A DNA stretch of 64,000 nucleotides from Daphnia carinata (GCF_022539665.2 NC_081333.1:5020971-5084970); one strand, 5' to 3'; counted from the first letter of the stretch, positions 11,197 through 23,933 are shown. Notes: generated by a model not told the origin, from the sequence alone. Numbers and translations: made by a program.

Positions 11197-11587
11197 TGTT
11201 CTCTTTGATGGCATTTGTAGCTTTATGTTCACTGTCTTCCATATCTGATTCACTTCAAATGAACTTTCACTTTACTAAGAAATAAAGCACTGACATATTT
11301 TGAAAACAAAATTTTATTATACCTGCAGAAATTGAAGAAAATATTTTTTTTTACTGGTCCTTTTCCTTCCATAGTGGAGTCTTAATTTTCTGTTAGTCAC
11401 ATTAGGAAACTTGAATGCAAACTAGAAAGGGATTGACACTGGAATATTTTTGGTTAGAATTAATTCCCCGGATACCTGTTAGCTTTTTATCGAATTTTAC
11501 CATGCGAAATACACAGCCTCGGTTAACCAGTTGTTCTTAGTAGATCTAGGCGTGCTTTTCGTCTTCTCCTTGTGTAAGAATGTGAAA
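11197..11587. other. right flank of retrotransposon, no gene seen
   Basis: AT-rich DNA continuing the interrupted target site (left flank up to 4152). No coding signal found. Confidence 0.4.
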
Positions 11588-11680
11588 ATGCCTTCTAACT
11601 GTAGTGCCGTTAATTGCAATTAAATGAGAAGTGATCAATCAGCTTTGTTTCGTAAGTTTCCTAATGATGCTCTGCTACTA
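11588..11680 (+). pseudogene. THAP zinc-finger domain relic
   Basis: A translation from the ATG at 11588 reads MPSNCSAVNCN, then a TAA at 11621-11623, then MRSDQSALFRKFPND in the same frame. This is the start of a C2CH THAP domain (Cys-x-x-x-Cys, then LFRKFP). THAP domains occur in P-element-type transposases and host proteins. The stop inside the domain and the lack of a following exon make it a dead fragment. Confidence 0.6.
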
Positions 11681-11818
11681 GTTATCTAGCTAATACATTG
11701 TGCGCCTGTATTTAAGCCTCCAAAATTTCTGTGTTGTGGTCACTTCACTTTGATCCGCTTTATTGAATACTACAACGTTTTCTAGATAGGCCATACTGAA
11801 TTCACTAATTGCTGAGCG

Positions 11819-12010
11819 CTAAACAAAGCTTATTAAACGCTGGAATTTTCCCGGTGCATTAGGTAATCCAAATACCAGCCTATTCCACTCATACACATTA
11901 TTGGCAACCATAAAGACCGTTTTTTCCTCGGAGCCAGCGTCCATAATTCGTGTACCCCAGCTGGTTAAACAGACCCCGTTCAAAATCCAGCAGATGACGG
12001 CGCGAAACAA
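11819..12010 (-). pseudogene. Ty3/Gypsy reverse transcriptase fragment
   Basis: On the minus strand a 63-codon frame carries the motif NNVYEWNRLVFGLPNAPGKF followed by QRLI. This is the region before the YxDD box of Gypsy-type reverse transcriptases (consensus EWNRLPFGLxNAPxxFQRLM). Nothing else of such an element is recognisable around it, so this is a short relic. Confidence 0.6.
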
Positions 12011-12273
12011 GTAACGGAAAATCAGTTCGGAAACCTAGTTGGTTCCATAGCTCGGTAGTTCGATTTTAACTGGATCACTGCCTTTCAACGTCCGGTTTAT
12101 TACTTCATTTCACAGTCCTGAACAGCAATAAGGGGCATTTTTCTTTAAAGGTAATGAGATGGTCAGAGTTTTTTTTTGGAAAATAGTGTACTTTCACCTT
12201 TTTCTGTATATTTCTACAACCCATAGTTTTTGCAGAATTCCTCAAACCAAAAACTGTATATTTTTATATCAAG

Positions 12274-14908
12274 CTAAGCTGAAGCCCTTTGAGTTATCAA
12301 TCTTTTAACAGAAGATAAAGAATCAGTAATGGTCAGGCCAAGACTTCTCAACAAAACTTGCGGTAACGACGTTGTACCATATAACAAGTGCAAACCGTGA
12401 ACTGCTGCCATAACAGTTAAGTTAATCAACTGACGATTAGATTGATACTTTTGAAGGTAGAGATAATTTCCAGCTTCAGATCCGTTATCAATGGCCTCGT
12501 TAATAACTTGACTAAGGGCAGCAACATCTCCGAAGCCCAAGTTAACTCCTTGTCCGGCTAGTGGATGTACTCGATGAGCCGCATCCCTATTAAAAGAAAC
12601 TTTAGTCATTTCCCGATGATTTTGGTTTCTGACGTCGACGTAAACGTCTCACAGAAGAGTGTCATACCCTATCAAAACCGCCTTAGGAGAAACGTATTTA
12701 ACTGAATGACCAAAACTCAACGGGAACGCTGCTTGATGTCCTTCTATGCCGACTACACTGGGTGGAAGCTGGCGGGTATCTGTTTCATTTTCCTCCTGCG
12801 AATTAATGCGGCATACTTTCAACAATTGAAACAACCGTTCACTGACGTTTTGGGCCATGTAGTTCATGTCTTCGTTATTCCACTGCAAACAAAAAAGGAA
12901 AAAAACATCTCACTGTTGTTTGATCAAAACAAATACATGAATGGGATCATTGCCCACTAATTCTGCAAAATGCATTCATAAACGTTTTTTTTTTAATTAT
13001 TTTTCAAATATGAGATTACTTACAACAGCTTGGTTAATCCGGTCGATAAAGATTTCTGGAGGTAACTGCAGTAAATCTCGGGCTGATTTTTTATCTGTAC
13101 TCCACACGAGTGAACTAAGACTGCTGCTCAACTGCACCACATGAATAATTTTACAAGTTATTAAACTAATACACTTGATTTAAATTGGTTTCATTTTTTT
13201 TAAAGTAATGATTCCCAATTGAACTATCGGAAAACATTGTGGATTTAAATCAAATAGGACTACATTAGTTTTCCTCAACAGAAATGCAGCTGATTTTTTA
13301 AAAAATCTTTTATTATTTAGCCCTTACATATTTATCGTTCATAAAATTCGTTGGATTTGCAACGATTTATAAGAGCTTAATAAGAAACCAAAATTTACGA
13401 CGATTGTTTACACACTTGTAGCTGCATGTTTGTAAAAAAATATTAGTCAGACGAATGACGTCATATACCAATCATTTTCGTCCTGAACAAAATGAAACTA
13501 TCCGCACAGAAAAAGATTTTAAAATTGATTTGAAAGGCATCGCATTAAATAACCAACTTACGTTTGAACACACACAAACTAAGTGCGAGTACGGTAAAGC
13601 CAACGAAATTAGCATTCATTAGATAAGAGTGATAACTGAGAAGTTAAGGACGAAGGTGTTCCCCGATAATTTTTTTAAAAACGTAACCAAACGCCATCTC
13701 GAAGGCAATTAACAATAATTTATAGTGCTTTAAGGTCCCAACCGAAGGTTAGGAAGCAAGCTGATAATTCTTTTTTAAAATATTCTTTAAAAATTTCAAA
13801 AGCATCGCTACTTAACTTTTTAAACGTTATGTGGAAAATACGAACCGGTAACAGAGCAATTGGGCCGGACGGTAGAAATTTTTGCCAAGCTGTGACATTT
13901 TCCGTGCTCTATAGAAAAATTTTATCTCAATGACAGCATAAACGACATCAAATTTCCAAATGGTAGCGTTACCTCCGAGATGCGAAGAGTGGCCACGACT
14001 GCCATTTGATTATAATCATACGTGATGTACTGCGTCTTCATAGCTTGCCGTAGTCCCGAGTTGTAACCATCTGCACCGATCTTTGTAAACAAATACGACA
14101 TGGAGAGATTACAGGAAAGGCAATGTATATAGTTACTGAATTTGAAGTCATATTAAGAGTTGATCCACTTACTATTAAATCTGTGGTGAGATGTGAACCA
14201 TCTTCAAGAGTAACATGGACTGAATCATCTGCATGTTTTGGAAGCCTGTAGTGAATTACCTTTGATTGATACTGCACATCTACTTGATTTTCGTGTTGCA
14301 CTTCTTTCATTAATGAATCTTGTATCAGATCATTTTCTACAATCCAAGCAATGTCTTCACTTAAATCTGCCTTTCCAAATGTTATTGCTGCATCAGAGCA
14401 TGCATCCCAAATCTAAAATATGAGAAAAAACAGTTTGGCACATATAAGTATGGAATTATTTATAATAAATGTGAGAGCCACCTGCATCTTCTTCACGGGA
14501 GAATAACGAGCATTAACAATATGTTGCCAAGCTCCTAAAGACTCAAGTAGCAATTTAGAATTCAAGTTTAGAGCACAAACTCTAAGGTTATATTCTGACA
14601 GATTCAACTCTTTGTAATTTGATGATTCCAAAAGCAAAATCTTTTGGTTCTTTAAACGGTCATTTCTACCTACGCATATTACAAAAAAAATATATATAAT
14701 GCTTCAAAGTTTATTCACTGACTTTATCATTTTCAGACAGAAACATTTGGTTACCTAAGCTGCAGGCCATTGCAAATCCTACCATACCTCCACCTGAAAT
14801 AATAATGTCATAATGACGTGCAGCCGGGCTATGATTAAACCTCAAACTGAGTGTCACAGACGCTTGTTTTGACAACGAAAACAATCGGTTCATACAAAAC
14901 CCTGCCAT
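12274..14908 (-). CDS. COQ6: ubiquinone biosynthesis monooxygenase COQ6
   Basis: COQ6 is the mitochondrial FAD monooxygenase that hydroxylates C5 of the benzoquinone ring in coenzyme Q synthesis. Eight exons on the minus strand fit GT/AG borders and keep phase: 14755-14908, 14482-14669, 14173-14412, 13973-14080, 13846-13908, 13024-13131, 12668-12882, 12274-12586. Together they give 462 aa, the usual family length. Visible landmarks: a basic N-terminal leader (likely mitochondrial import), the FAD Rossmann motif [11 protein letters not shown] at residues 34-44, [11 protein letters not shown] near 195, [20 protein letters not shown] near 232, and the FAD-ribityl motif [18 protein letters not shown] at about 359-376. 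No stop or frameshift was found. It reads away from the small plus-strand frame at 15550, leaving about 640 bp that may hold both promoters. Start chosen at the first ATG of the leader exon. Confidence 0.93.
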
Positions 14909-15549
14909 GATTTTACCGAAAAACAGTTGTTACCAACTGCAGCACACGGAAACTAATCAACAATAACTTGCGATGACCATTTGCAGTACCACTTCTCCTA
15001 TCCCTCTGGTGGGTGTGTGATGCCCTCTCTTGCAGAATACCGTGGGCGATTCAAAACATTGATATTATTAAAAGCGAATGAAAGTAAAATCCGGACGCGG
15101 ACATAAAGCGAGAACCTTTTACATCCGTCATGTAAAAATGATAAAAGTATAAACCAAGTCAAGCAGATATAAAGAGGGAAACAGACGACATACCCGTGGT
15201 ACGAAAAAAAATGAACGTTGTATCACGCATCCACTACATAGGTTTAGGCCAGTTCCGGATTTTGCGTCGAAAACCTCTGAATTGTGTCTCTAAAAATTTG
15301 TCTTTTTTTTACACAGGCGGGATCGGACGAAGTGCTGTTTTTTTTATTTATTTAACATACTAATACTTTACCCATTAAAAAGATGTTCGGAATACTAAAG
15401 TTTAAGGCACTTTGCATCTTCTGCAATAGTTTAAAATAGGAAATTGTATCTGGTTTCCTAACGAAAATTAATCAAAGTCGAAGCCTGAGTGCTGTTTGGT
15501 CGATTTTTACTTGTTATTGTAGAATAAGTGCTAAAATTAAAATTTAATC
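14909..15549. other. upstream region of COQ6, no gene seen
   Basis: No coding signal or RNA gene recognised. It lies between two divergent starts and probably contains the COQ6 promoter, although no TATA box stands out. Confidence 0.35.
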
Positions 15550-15837
15550 ATGAGTGATCAGAATACTGGTGATCAAATACCTCAAACTATTTCTTTATTT
15601 AAGCAGTCCAACTTCTCAAATGGAATTGTACAAAATGAAAATGATAAATATAAAGAAAAATTAGGGCAATTAAATATCAATTGTCCTTCTGTTTTACCCG
15701 AAAGAATGTGGTAGACATCGATAAAACTGAATCTAGTGATTTTATCATTATTATTAATATATTAGAATTGTGATTTAATTTTCAAGGTTTCAGGATAACA
15801 ACCCTGATCATGTATCCTACGAACGAATGGTATGACG
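15550..15837 (+). CDS. small unrecognised two-exon reading frame
   Basis: ATG at 15550 opens a hydrophilic frame (MSDQNTGDQIPQTISLFKQS at its start, ERMW before a stop at 15712-15714). The stop overlaps a GT-type donor inside ATGTG|GTAGAC. Joining to an acceptor near 15785 (TTTTCAAG) would continue the frame with FQDNNPDHVSYERM to a stop near 15835. I do not recognise the family. It may be the first exons of a truncated gene or not translated at all. Confidence 0.3.
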
Positions 15838-16145
15838 CAGTTGAGATCACATTCGCCCTAACGGTACGACGCGTTGGCTGATATCACAGTTGCTGATTGG
15901 CTCTCGCAGACCAAACCTTCCATGGTAATCGGCATTCAAGTTTACAGGCCTTAACCTTCAAGAAGGCCTTGCACTGACACAACTTGACAGACGCATTTTG
16001 GGTAGCATCCACATCACATGCTCAACAGTCTGCATTGTTTTTCTACTGGTTGTTATTTTTATTTTTATTATTTTCGTTATCTAAACGTTTTAAGCCTACA
16101 TATCAATTTCATTAAAAAGATTGTACAAGAAAAGTCGTTGGGACG

Positions 16146-19100
16146 ATGGAATCGAGAGTTATTTCGTTCGTGGCGCAAATAACAACCTTACTGCTTGCAG
16201 TAACTATTGTAAATGGAGATGAGTGCCAAACATTTGCTGGAGGTGCAGTATATCCAAGGGAAACAAGAACAAGCAGTGGGCATTCATTGCAATGGACAAA
16301 AGCCATGAGTAATTGACATATATATAAACATATTTATGTATGTAAATATATAGATTTTCTTAGTTTCCACTGGTAGAGCATTTTCTATTGTTTTCTTGTG
16401 GATTTAGTTAGAAACGTTTGATGATAAAATTGAAGATTGCAAAAATTCCTAATTAAATCTTTTTGAGAACATAGAGAGCTATTGCTAGAGGTCCATAAGC
16501 AGAGCAAATTTTCTTTAGCTGAAAAAGAAAATAGAATTTTGCTTATTCTAACTTTTTTTTTTTTTTTCTAGTTTCAAAACCTGCTCCATTTTGGGAAGCA
16601 ACAGCGGTAAATTGGTTGTCAACAAGTTGTTACCACACAGTAAATAAATTTCTTTTTCCCTATTGCCTCAATTTAGGTGGTAGATGGCTCATTTAGAGAC
16701 CTTAAATTAACAGATTATAAAGGAAAATACTTGGTTTTCTTCTTTTACCCTTTGGATTTCACGTTTGTCTGTAAGAACAGGTTTTCTTGTGATTTAAAAT
16801 GTTTTAACATGTTATTTTTCTGTCCTTTAGTATACTGTTGGGTTTATTATTCAATGTTCATTGGAATTATGCAGGTCCCACAGAGATTTTGGCATTTAAT
16901 GATAGAATTGAAGAATTTCGAGCATTGAATACTGAACTTGTGGTAAAGTATTAAAGTTTTATACATTTTTTTTTTGTTTCTTTTTTGTGTTTTTGCTGTG
17001 TGGTGGCTTCACCATTTATAGTAATTCTAGGCTTGTTCAGTGGACTCTCATTTCACACACTTAGCATGGGTCAACACTCCCAGGAGAGAGGGTGGACTTG
17101 GGCCTTTGATGATACCATTGCTCTCGGATTTATCTCACAAGATTTCAACTGATTACGGTATTTTTATAAATTTATTTTTTGGAGGGGTTTGGGGGCGAGA
17201 GGAGGGTTAACGTTCCTTAACGAACTCTAAAATTGTTCCATTAGGAGTCTATTTGGAAGATGTGGGTCACACACTTAGAGGTTTATTCATAATTGATGAC
17301 AAACAAACTTTGAGGCAAATCACAATGAATGATCTGGTATTGCAAACAACGGATACTTATGATATATTACGTTTACGGTGTACACTTAGCTCAAGATTTC
17401 ATTTATTCCGTCTAGCCAGTAGGCAGATCAGTTGATGAAACGTTAAGACTGGTACAGGCATTCCAGTATACTGATCACCATGGCGAGGTTTGCCCAGCTG
17501 GATGGAAACCAGGGAGTGACACGGTAATATTGTTCTAATTTTAAACAACCAATCCGCTTTTTATAACATGCATCGTTTCGTCTATCGTCCTATTTTAAGC
17601 CACGGTTAGTTAGACAGTTCCGATGTGGTTGTGTCATTTTTGTCGTGGCGTTAGCTTTGGGGCTTTTAATTAGTCTACTGCAAACAACTTGTGTTCGTCT
17701 TGAACACTAGAGTATGATAATATAAAACTAAAAACTAGATCCGCGATGGATTCCACTTGAATGCCGTTGTATGGCGAGAGGGTTTTTGTTGCACTGAGTT
17801 ACCAATAGCGAATAGCATTTCGTCTTTTCTTTTTGGAATTTTTCAAGCATGATATCCATTGGGATAACAGGTGAAATAGTGTTTTTCTTACTGCTCTAGC
17901 CAAGTACTTTAGACAATTTTTAAAAATAGCTAGCCAAAACCAGGGCAAAACTAGTGGCTTTTGTGGCTGCTGTTGACTGAGGCACGCCGTATAGATAAAG
18001 GAAATTTAAAAGAAGTGTCGTTTTTGTAAGTTGGTTACTTCTTTTATCTTAGTACCATAGAATTATCAAATGTTTTGTTTAGAATTTAACATAGCTACAT
18101 TTGTTCGTGTTACTTCGCACTTGTCTGCCGCATCCTATTGCATTCCGTATGCATTCAAAAAAAAAAAAAATGCGGAAAATGTCGTTTTAATTCGCTAATT
18201 TATATTGTTATGCATTCAGAAGTCTTCTCTTTCGGCTGTCTAGTAGTTCAGTAACCCGCAGGAAAAAGACATCCACGAAAAAGTCTTCTCGTTCGGAAAC
18301 TCTTGAAACAGTCTTATTCTTTAATGGCCCCCGGATGCAAGCGCAAATACATTCGTTTAGTTAGAATGGTTCGTTAAGTTTAGAAATTTTAATATTTAAA
18401 TTTAAGGTTAATATTCTTTAAGTGGTTTAAGGATGCACGTGTAATTTATGCGTTTACGGAAATGGGCCAAGTCTTTCGTTTAGTAATGGCAGTTAACATG
18501 AAGAAATAGAAAAGAATTTGCCCTTTTCTTGTTAAAGTAATTTACAGCGATGTTCTGGTGAGAAAAGAAGATTTTAGTAAAGCAATGTTCTTTTATCTAA
18601 AGCTGCCTATTTTACCTAGGCCAAAGCTGCGTTTTTGCTGATTTGCAAAAATTTTGCTTTCATTCCTTAGTTTTCTTCGTACTCAACAGTTGGTTTAACA
18701 CATAAGTGTGGTTTGGGTAAATTGGAAACTCCGAAAGCTTTTATCGCAATGCCCTTCAGTATTTTGCTTTAGTTGCGTAAGGCTTACCTACAGTAAACAT
18801 TGATATTTCTCCCGTGTTTGCTGCAAGATTTTTAATCGCTATCAGTTGAAGGCACATGGTACTGACGTCCGTATATATAAAGCTTGCATAGCTTTACACA
18901 CCAATCGTTATTTTCACCTGAAGTTTTCCTTTATGCTTACTTATCTATTTAGTTTTTTCAGCTATGTCCGTGTAGATTCATGGTGAGCAACGAATTTTAA
19001 TGGCAATCAAAGTGAAAGGCACAATACCCGTGCCAAGTTTGAGAAGGCGTAGAAGTTTTCACACTACAACTTTTCAGTAAAACCCATAGTACCCCATGAT

Positions 19101-19686
19101 TTGGAAAAAAAAATCATACGTAAAAAAAGGGCCTTTTGCGTTTTCTTTTACGACCAAATTTATAGTTTTAAATATAAGGTTGAATTAGTGCGGAAAAATT
19201 GGGAACACATTACCCAATGAAATCCAAAGTTAAAAGTACGGAAAACCACTGCGCTTTTCCAAACTATGGAAGGGGTATTGTACTTCACTCCTGATTATTG
19301 CCATGTACTATTAATAGTTACCAACCTCTGTTTTCTTCGTATGGTTCAACAGCTTATTAAAACATTATTCTTTGTAGGCACCATAGATTAAATGCAGAAA
19401 TATGACTTATTTTCATATTTATGTATGTGAGTAAATAGTTCCACCGCAAACCTTATATCGTGCAATAAGCTTTCACATGTCTTTCCCAATGATTTCCGTC
19501 CAAATGTAAACTAATTCTGCACCGCGAATGGGAGCAATAACTATGTTTCCGTGAATGAATAACTGGACTAAGAAATTCTACGTGATTCTGACTCAAGCTT
19601 TTTATTTTCTTTTGTGGATGAATTAGATTATTCCCCATCCGGAAGAGAAGAAACTCTATTTCGAAAAACAGAAGGATGAAATTTAA
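16146..19686 (+). CDS. PRDX4: peroxiredoxin-4, secretory-pathway 2-Cys peroxiredoxin
   Basis: Thiol peroxidase that reduces H2O2 in the ER. Eight exons keep phase: 16146-16308, 16572-16606, 16677-16770, 16875-16942, 17031-17157, 17245-17336, 17416-17523, 19627-19686, giving 248 aa. The N-terminus is a signal peptide (hydrophobic to about residue 24), followed by an extra Cys at about 27 as in PRDX4 orthologues. The peroxidatic Cys at about 98 lies in DFTFVCPTE and is split across exons 3/4; the resolving Cys at about 219 lies in [12 protein letters not shown] and the C-terminal YF motif, which make 2-Cys enzymes sensitive to hyperoxidation, are both present. The protein ends in KDEI, which resembles an ER-retrieval signal. 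The last intron (17524-19626, 2.1 kb) is far longer than the others and I see no gene in it. AATAAA lies about 60 bases after the stop. No damage found. Confidence 0.94.
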
Positions 19687-19749
19687 TATTCTTCACCCGT
19701 TAATGTCAAGGGATGATGACTGTTAAGGACCAGATGGGTGTTCCAATAA

Positions 19750-20700
19750 ATTGGGTTAACACTATTGAGTAATTCTTGTTTCATTCCTAATTTTTCCCTT
19801 TCAGTTTTCAAAGCCGTTAATGGCTGCTTTACCGGCGGACCTTATGCAGGAAAATCCTTGCAGGATATCAGTTGCAGCCACCAATTGACTTCATTGTGGA
19901 AATCAGTTTGTTACAATTCTTGAAAAGCACGCTTAAATCAGCCTGAGCGTAACCATTATAAAGGTCATTTAAAGAAAAATAGTGTTAAAGTAGTGTTGTA
20001 AGTTTGCGTAACTCCATTAACCTGTAATTCCAAAATGTTGATGGGAACTTTCGGCTCGTCGACTATCCACGGACCGTCTTTTCGGACCCCGTTACATACC
20101 GCTCTTCAGCCTGAGAGGGAGGCAATCGGAAAAGATAACTAAGGTGGACGACTGCATAACTAATGTTTGCCTGTGCAGAACATAAGGATTTCGATCCACT
20201 AATCTGTATCCTATTGTGCATGCTTATTTACCAAGACTTTCGATTGCATTACGCCCCTGATAGATGTGGATGGGCAATAAAAGGTAGGTGGCAACAAAAC
20301 GGCCCAAGACGAAAACAGTTAGCCGAACTTGCCAATTCCATAAATATCGAGAAGAAGCGTAAATCGGTGAAAAAGAATGGCAACCATTTTTAGAAACAAG
20401 GGCCGGTTACGGCACTACAACATTTAAGTTACTTTGCAAAGTCGTTTTTTTATGGATTTTAATATGCATAACAGAGCATATGAATTTATGTACATAAAGT
20501 CAAATAATAAATTCATTTAGAGTCATTTTAGATTCCATCAAAATTAGGTACAAATGCATTTTCCTTATATCATTTTATAAAATTTGCATTTGTCGTTGAT
20601 GCTAACATACGTACAATAAATACAGGACTTTGTTGTGTCTCCCAGTTTTTTTTTCCACTTTCACTTTTATTTGCATATTACGACGCCCGGAGCTAAAGAC
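19750..20700. other. stretch between PRDX4 and cuticle gene, no recognised gene
   Basis: Two open pieces were inspected. One follows an acceptor-like TTTCAG near 19805 and reads NGCFTGGPYAGKSLQDISC. The other is a 76-codon frame at 20163-20393 with a basic tail. Neither matches a family I know and neither has clear exon borders, so I do not call a gene. Confidence 0.3.
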
Positions 20701-20761
20701 GAACGTTCTCTTGAGCCGCTGTGACCGAAGGTCTTCCCATCACTTTCACGCAACCGCCGAA

Positions 20762-20768
20762 TATAAAA
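20762..20768 (+). promoter_or_regulatory. TATA box of RR-1 cuticle gene
   Basis: TATAAAA stands 94 bases before the start codon at 20856, leaving room for a short 5' leader, typical of arthropod cuticle genes. Confidence 0.65.
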
Positions 20769-20855
20769 AGATGCCAATGTAGGTACCACCATCAAACACT
20801 TTCCTTCGTTTGTTTACAGAAGATCAGCAAAAGTTCACCTGTTCAACCCCAAAAA

Positions 20856-21384
20856 ATGAAATTTGTGAGTATCATATTTTCTTATTTCAATCAATTTAAT
20901 CGTTCGTTTAATTATTCAAATAATGCCTGATAAGATCATCGCTATCGCTTTCTTGGCTGTGACCCTCGCCGCACCCCAAGGAGATAAGAAGCCCATCGAA
21001 ATCGTGTCATCCAACAGCGAAATGAACGCCGATGGCAGTTATTCTTTTGCGTGAGTAGATCTTTGTTTCACTTTTCCACGACATTGTTTAACTCTTACAT
21101 TTTATTTAATCTTATATATTGAAAATAGTTTTGAAAGCGCTGATGGAACCAAGGTTTCGGAGAGTGGCAGTCAGAAGCAGGTTGGACCCAAACCAGAGGA
21201 TATTGGCACCGTTTCCAAGGGATCTTACTCGTACACTTCCCCCGATGGCGTTGTCCTTACCGTCAACTGGGTCGCCGATGAGAATGGGTTCCAGGCAACA
21301 GGAGACCATTTACCTACACCTCCACCAATGCCTGAACACGTCGTCAAAATGCTCGCTGACCTGAAAGCTGCCGGTGTTCTCTAA
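20856..21384 (+). CDS. RR-1 type cuticle protein (chitin-binding type 4), 126 aa
   Basis: Structural exoskeleton protein that binds chitin through the Rebers-Riddiford domain. Three exons: 20856-20864 (Met-Lys-Phe only), 20935-21050, 21129-21384. The tiny first exon is usual for this family. The signal peptide is completed in exon 2 (IIAIAFLAVTLA). The chitin-binding domain has the RR-1 core GSYSYTSPDGVVLTVNWVAD followed by NGFQATGDHLPTPPPMP, about residues 65-110. TATA box upstream, AATAAA at about 21432. No damage seen. RR-1 proteins are typical of soft cuticle; the developmental stage of expression cannot be read from the sequence. Confidence 0.92.
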
Positions 21385-21782
21385 ACAAATCAATATCAAA
21401 AACACGTTCAAAATGTACATACATGACGACAAATAAAATTTTGCATTCCCAGAAAAAAAAAGTAACGGTGGTATTTAAACTGAGAAAGTTCTAGTGTGTT
21501 TACTGTATGTACACAAAACGTAATGTAAGATTTGCTTTAGGTAAATTATTGGTGTAACATGTCTTGGTGCGGGTTGGCTCTGATGAAGGACTGAAATTGT
21601 ACAGCAGACTGAGATGTAAAGATAATTGCATGCTACAACATTTAAGGAAAGATAAAATAAAAAAAAAGAAAGAAAAGAAATCACGTTTTCTGTGAGAGCA
21701 TTCTTTGTAAATAGCCAGTCGGCGAGCTTTATTTGGCCAAAGACGGACCTAAACGTGGTTAAAATAGATAAATTATTACATT

Positions 21783-21903
21783 CTCCAGGCAAAGCTTGAA
21801 CTCGCGACCTCAAAATTACTTTCATTCACCATGTTCCACTAGCACATCAGATTACTGGCTTGCAAGTACCATGCGCTAACCAACTGCCCTACCAGAGACA
21901 TTT
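21783..21903 (-). pseudogene. tRNA-like relic
   Basis: Read on the minus strand it has a D-arm-like start (GGGCAGTTGGTTAGCGC), an anticodon-arm-like middle, a long variable insert and a B-box-like GGTCGCGAGTTCAAGC. A related copy stands at 25546-25680 in the same place of the next duplication unit. Not foldable into a good tRNA by eye. Confidence 0.4.
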
Positions 21904-22115
21904 ACGGTGTGTTATTCACGTAAATTTAATTCTAATAAATGGGGAAAATTGGAAAACAAAATGTAATCTTTCTGTCGTTACAACCAACAAATAGAAATGA
22001 ATGAATTTCGCGTTGCGTTATCAAACTTAATGCGAGCGTCACGTATTAAATAATCGTCAACAATATTTTAGCACCTAACATTTCGAGGGGGCAATGGGGT
22101 AGTGTAAGTGGAAGG

Positions 22116-23098
22116 TTAATAGACTGGGGCGGGATAGGTAGGAGCGATGTACTCTGGGACATCGTAGGCCGGAGCAGCGGTGGTCGGAGCTTCGTAGGCT
22201 GGGGCAGCAGCGGTGGTGGTTGCTTTGTATTCTGGAGCTTCATAGGATGGTGTAGGGTACGCAGCGGCGGGAGTCTTATAGACGGGGGTGGAGTAAGCGG
22301 GAGCAAGGGTAGTCGGGGCTTTGTATTGAGGAGCAGGTTTAACTGGTGCGGAAGCCTCATAGGCTGAAGTAGGGTAAACGGCAGCATAGACAGGTGCAGC
22401 GGTAGTGGGGTCTTTGTATTAAACAGGTCGGTAAACGGGAGCGGGAGCTTTGTACTGAGGAGCTGAGTAAACAGGTGCGGGAGCTTTATAGGCCGGTGCA
22501 GAGTATACGGGAGCAGCGGATGCCTTGTAGGATGGGGCAGAGTAAACGGGGACATCGGGCGCCTTGTAGGCTGGGGAAGGGTACATGTTGTATTTCGACT
22601 GGACATATTCGGGATATTTGGCTTCGCCTACGAACTTGACATCAGCCGAGTAGCCGTAACTATCAGCTTTATAGGTAACAATTTGAACACGACCGTCGGG
22701 AAGTTGAACGCGATATGAGCCAGTAGTGACTTTGCCATCGCTTTTCTCAGAGTGATCGAAATTGGCGTAGGTTTAAGCATCTTTCACGGAGTACCTAAAC
22801 TGCTAAGCTTCAGTCTAAACAATTCATTTGAATCCTATTTAAATACGCCCCATAAAAAAAAGTATTGTCTAGTAGTAAATAACCTCATAGTTGCCTTTGC
22901 CGCGTATGAAGCGGCCTCGTATTTGGGAGCTTCATATCCAGGGGCCACGTACTTTGGTGCGTATTCACGGCCCTGTAGGAATCGGCAATAGCGAAAACAG
23001 CGGCCAGGATGAAGAACTGTTGATACAAAAAATTGAATGTGCTCTCTGGTGTAATGGCACCAGTAACAATTGAAGGATCCAATTGTTTCCACCTTCAT
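22116..23098 (-). pseudogene. RR-2 cuticle protein pseudogene with long Ala-Pro-Tyr repeat tail
   Basis: Counterpart of the intact gene at 25896-26536. Its frame is destroyed by a 1-nt deletion early in exon 2 (between SYR and EYAPKY), an in-frame TAA in KDA*TYANFDHSE, a second TAA in the tail (VYRPV*YKDPT) and poor splice sites. The RR-2 core is still readable (KVTTGSYRVQLPDGRVQIVT, then KADSYGYSADVKF). The tail of about 100 residues of YKAP/APVYSAP repeats is longer than in the intact paralogue. The original start would be the ATGAAG at 23093-23098. A TATA-like TATAAATA lies on the minus strand at 23165-23172. Confidence 0.85.
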
Positions 23099-23895
23099 TT
23101 TGGAGAGGAGGTGAATATTTCGGAACAGTTTGAAGACTCATGGTTTTAATTTACTGGATTGCGATATTTATATCGAACGTAAAAAGTAAGGAGGCCACTT
23201 GTGGGATGTGGCACATTTGCAAGGTCAGCTGAATATAAAGTGACAGTACTCAGATTAGGAGAGATTCTGGAACCAGCAGTCTATGTTAGTTGTTCTGAAC
23301 TTGAGCAAAAATGAGTTCATTACAAGCTGCAATTGTGGCCTTGTGCCATAAACTCGTTATTGTCGTATTGTTATGTCGTTTCTCTGATGTTTGAAAATGA
23401 AAATAGATTTTCAATTGGCTGAACTATTTCAAGGATTTCAACGTTTTAAAAAATTAAAACCTGGGAACATCCACGTGTAATCGAATCCTTATCTGGTGCG
23501 CTGTTTACTCAACAAATGATTTAACTTCAATTCACAAAATGATTTTGTTGGAAGGCGTTTCTCAATCAAGTTGCTACTACCTTTTGCGGAATAGGCATTT
23601 GATCAGAGAATGCGCCAAATTGCTATAAGCAGCTTAGATTTTCTGCAAAGTCTGTTATGTAGAACACAACCGGGAAAGCCCCGTTTTTTAAAGAACTTTT
23701 TCAATGACCGTGAACAAATACTTATCGAGAACGTTGCCAAAAAATGGTTTAGTGATCCTATAGTAGAGTTCGTTTAATAGAAGGAAACTAAAATACTTTT
23801 CCTTTTCATTTTTTTTGGCATCACCAAATGTTTTCCCAATCTGAACATAGTAAAATGCAGGACAAGGGAAGTGCAACAAAGACGTCGCTCTAAAG

Positions 23896-23933
23896 TACTT
23901 AAGGGCGAGTAAATAGCACAAGGGGCATCAGTT
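23896..23933 (+). promoter_or_regulatory. core promoter of RR-2 cuticle gene
   Basis: A TATA-like TACTTAAG (23896-23903) is followed about 25 bases later by the arthropod initiator TCAGTT (23928-23933). The same arrangement precedes the paralogue at 27292. Confidence 0.55.

Noticed and set aside
17524-19626. A separate gene in the last PRDX4 intron
   Set aside because: No frame with recognisable motif or splice context; the last PRDX4 exon at 19627 joins in phase and matches the family C-terminus.
22046-22606. 186-codon Pro/Leu/Thr-rich minus-strand frame
   Set aside because: It is the wrong-frame shadow of the APVYSAP repeats of the RR-2 pseudogene; the right frame (with stops) gives the cuticle protein.
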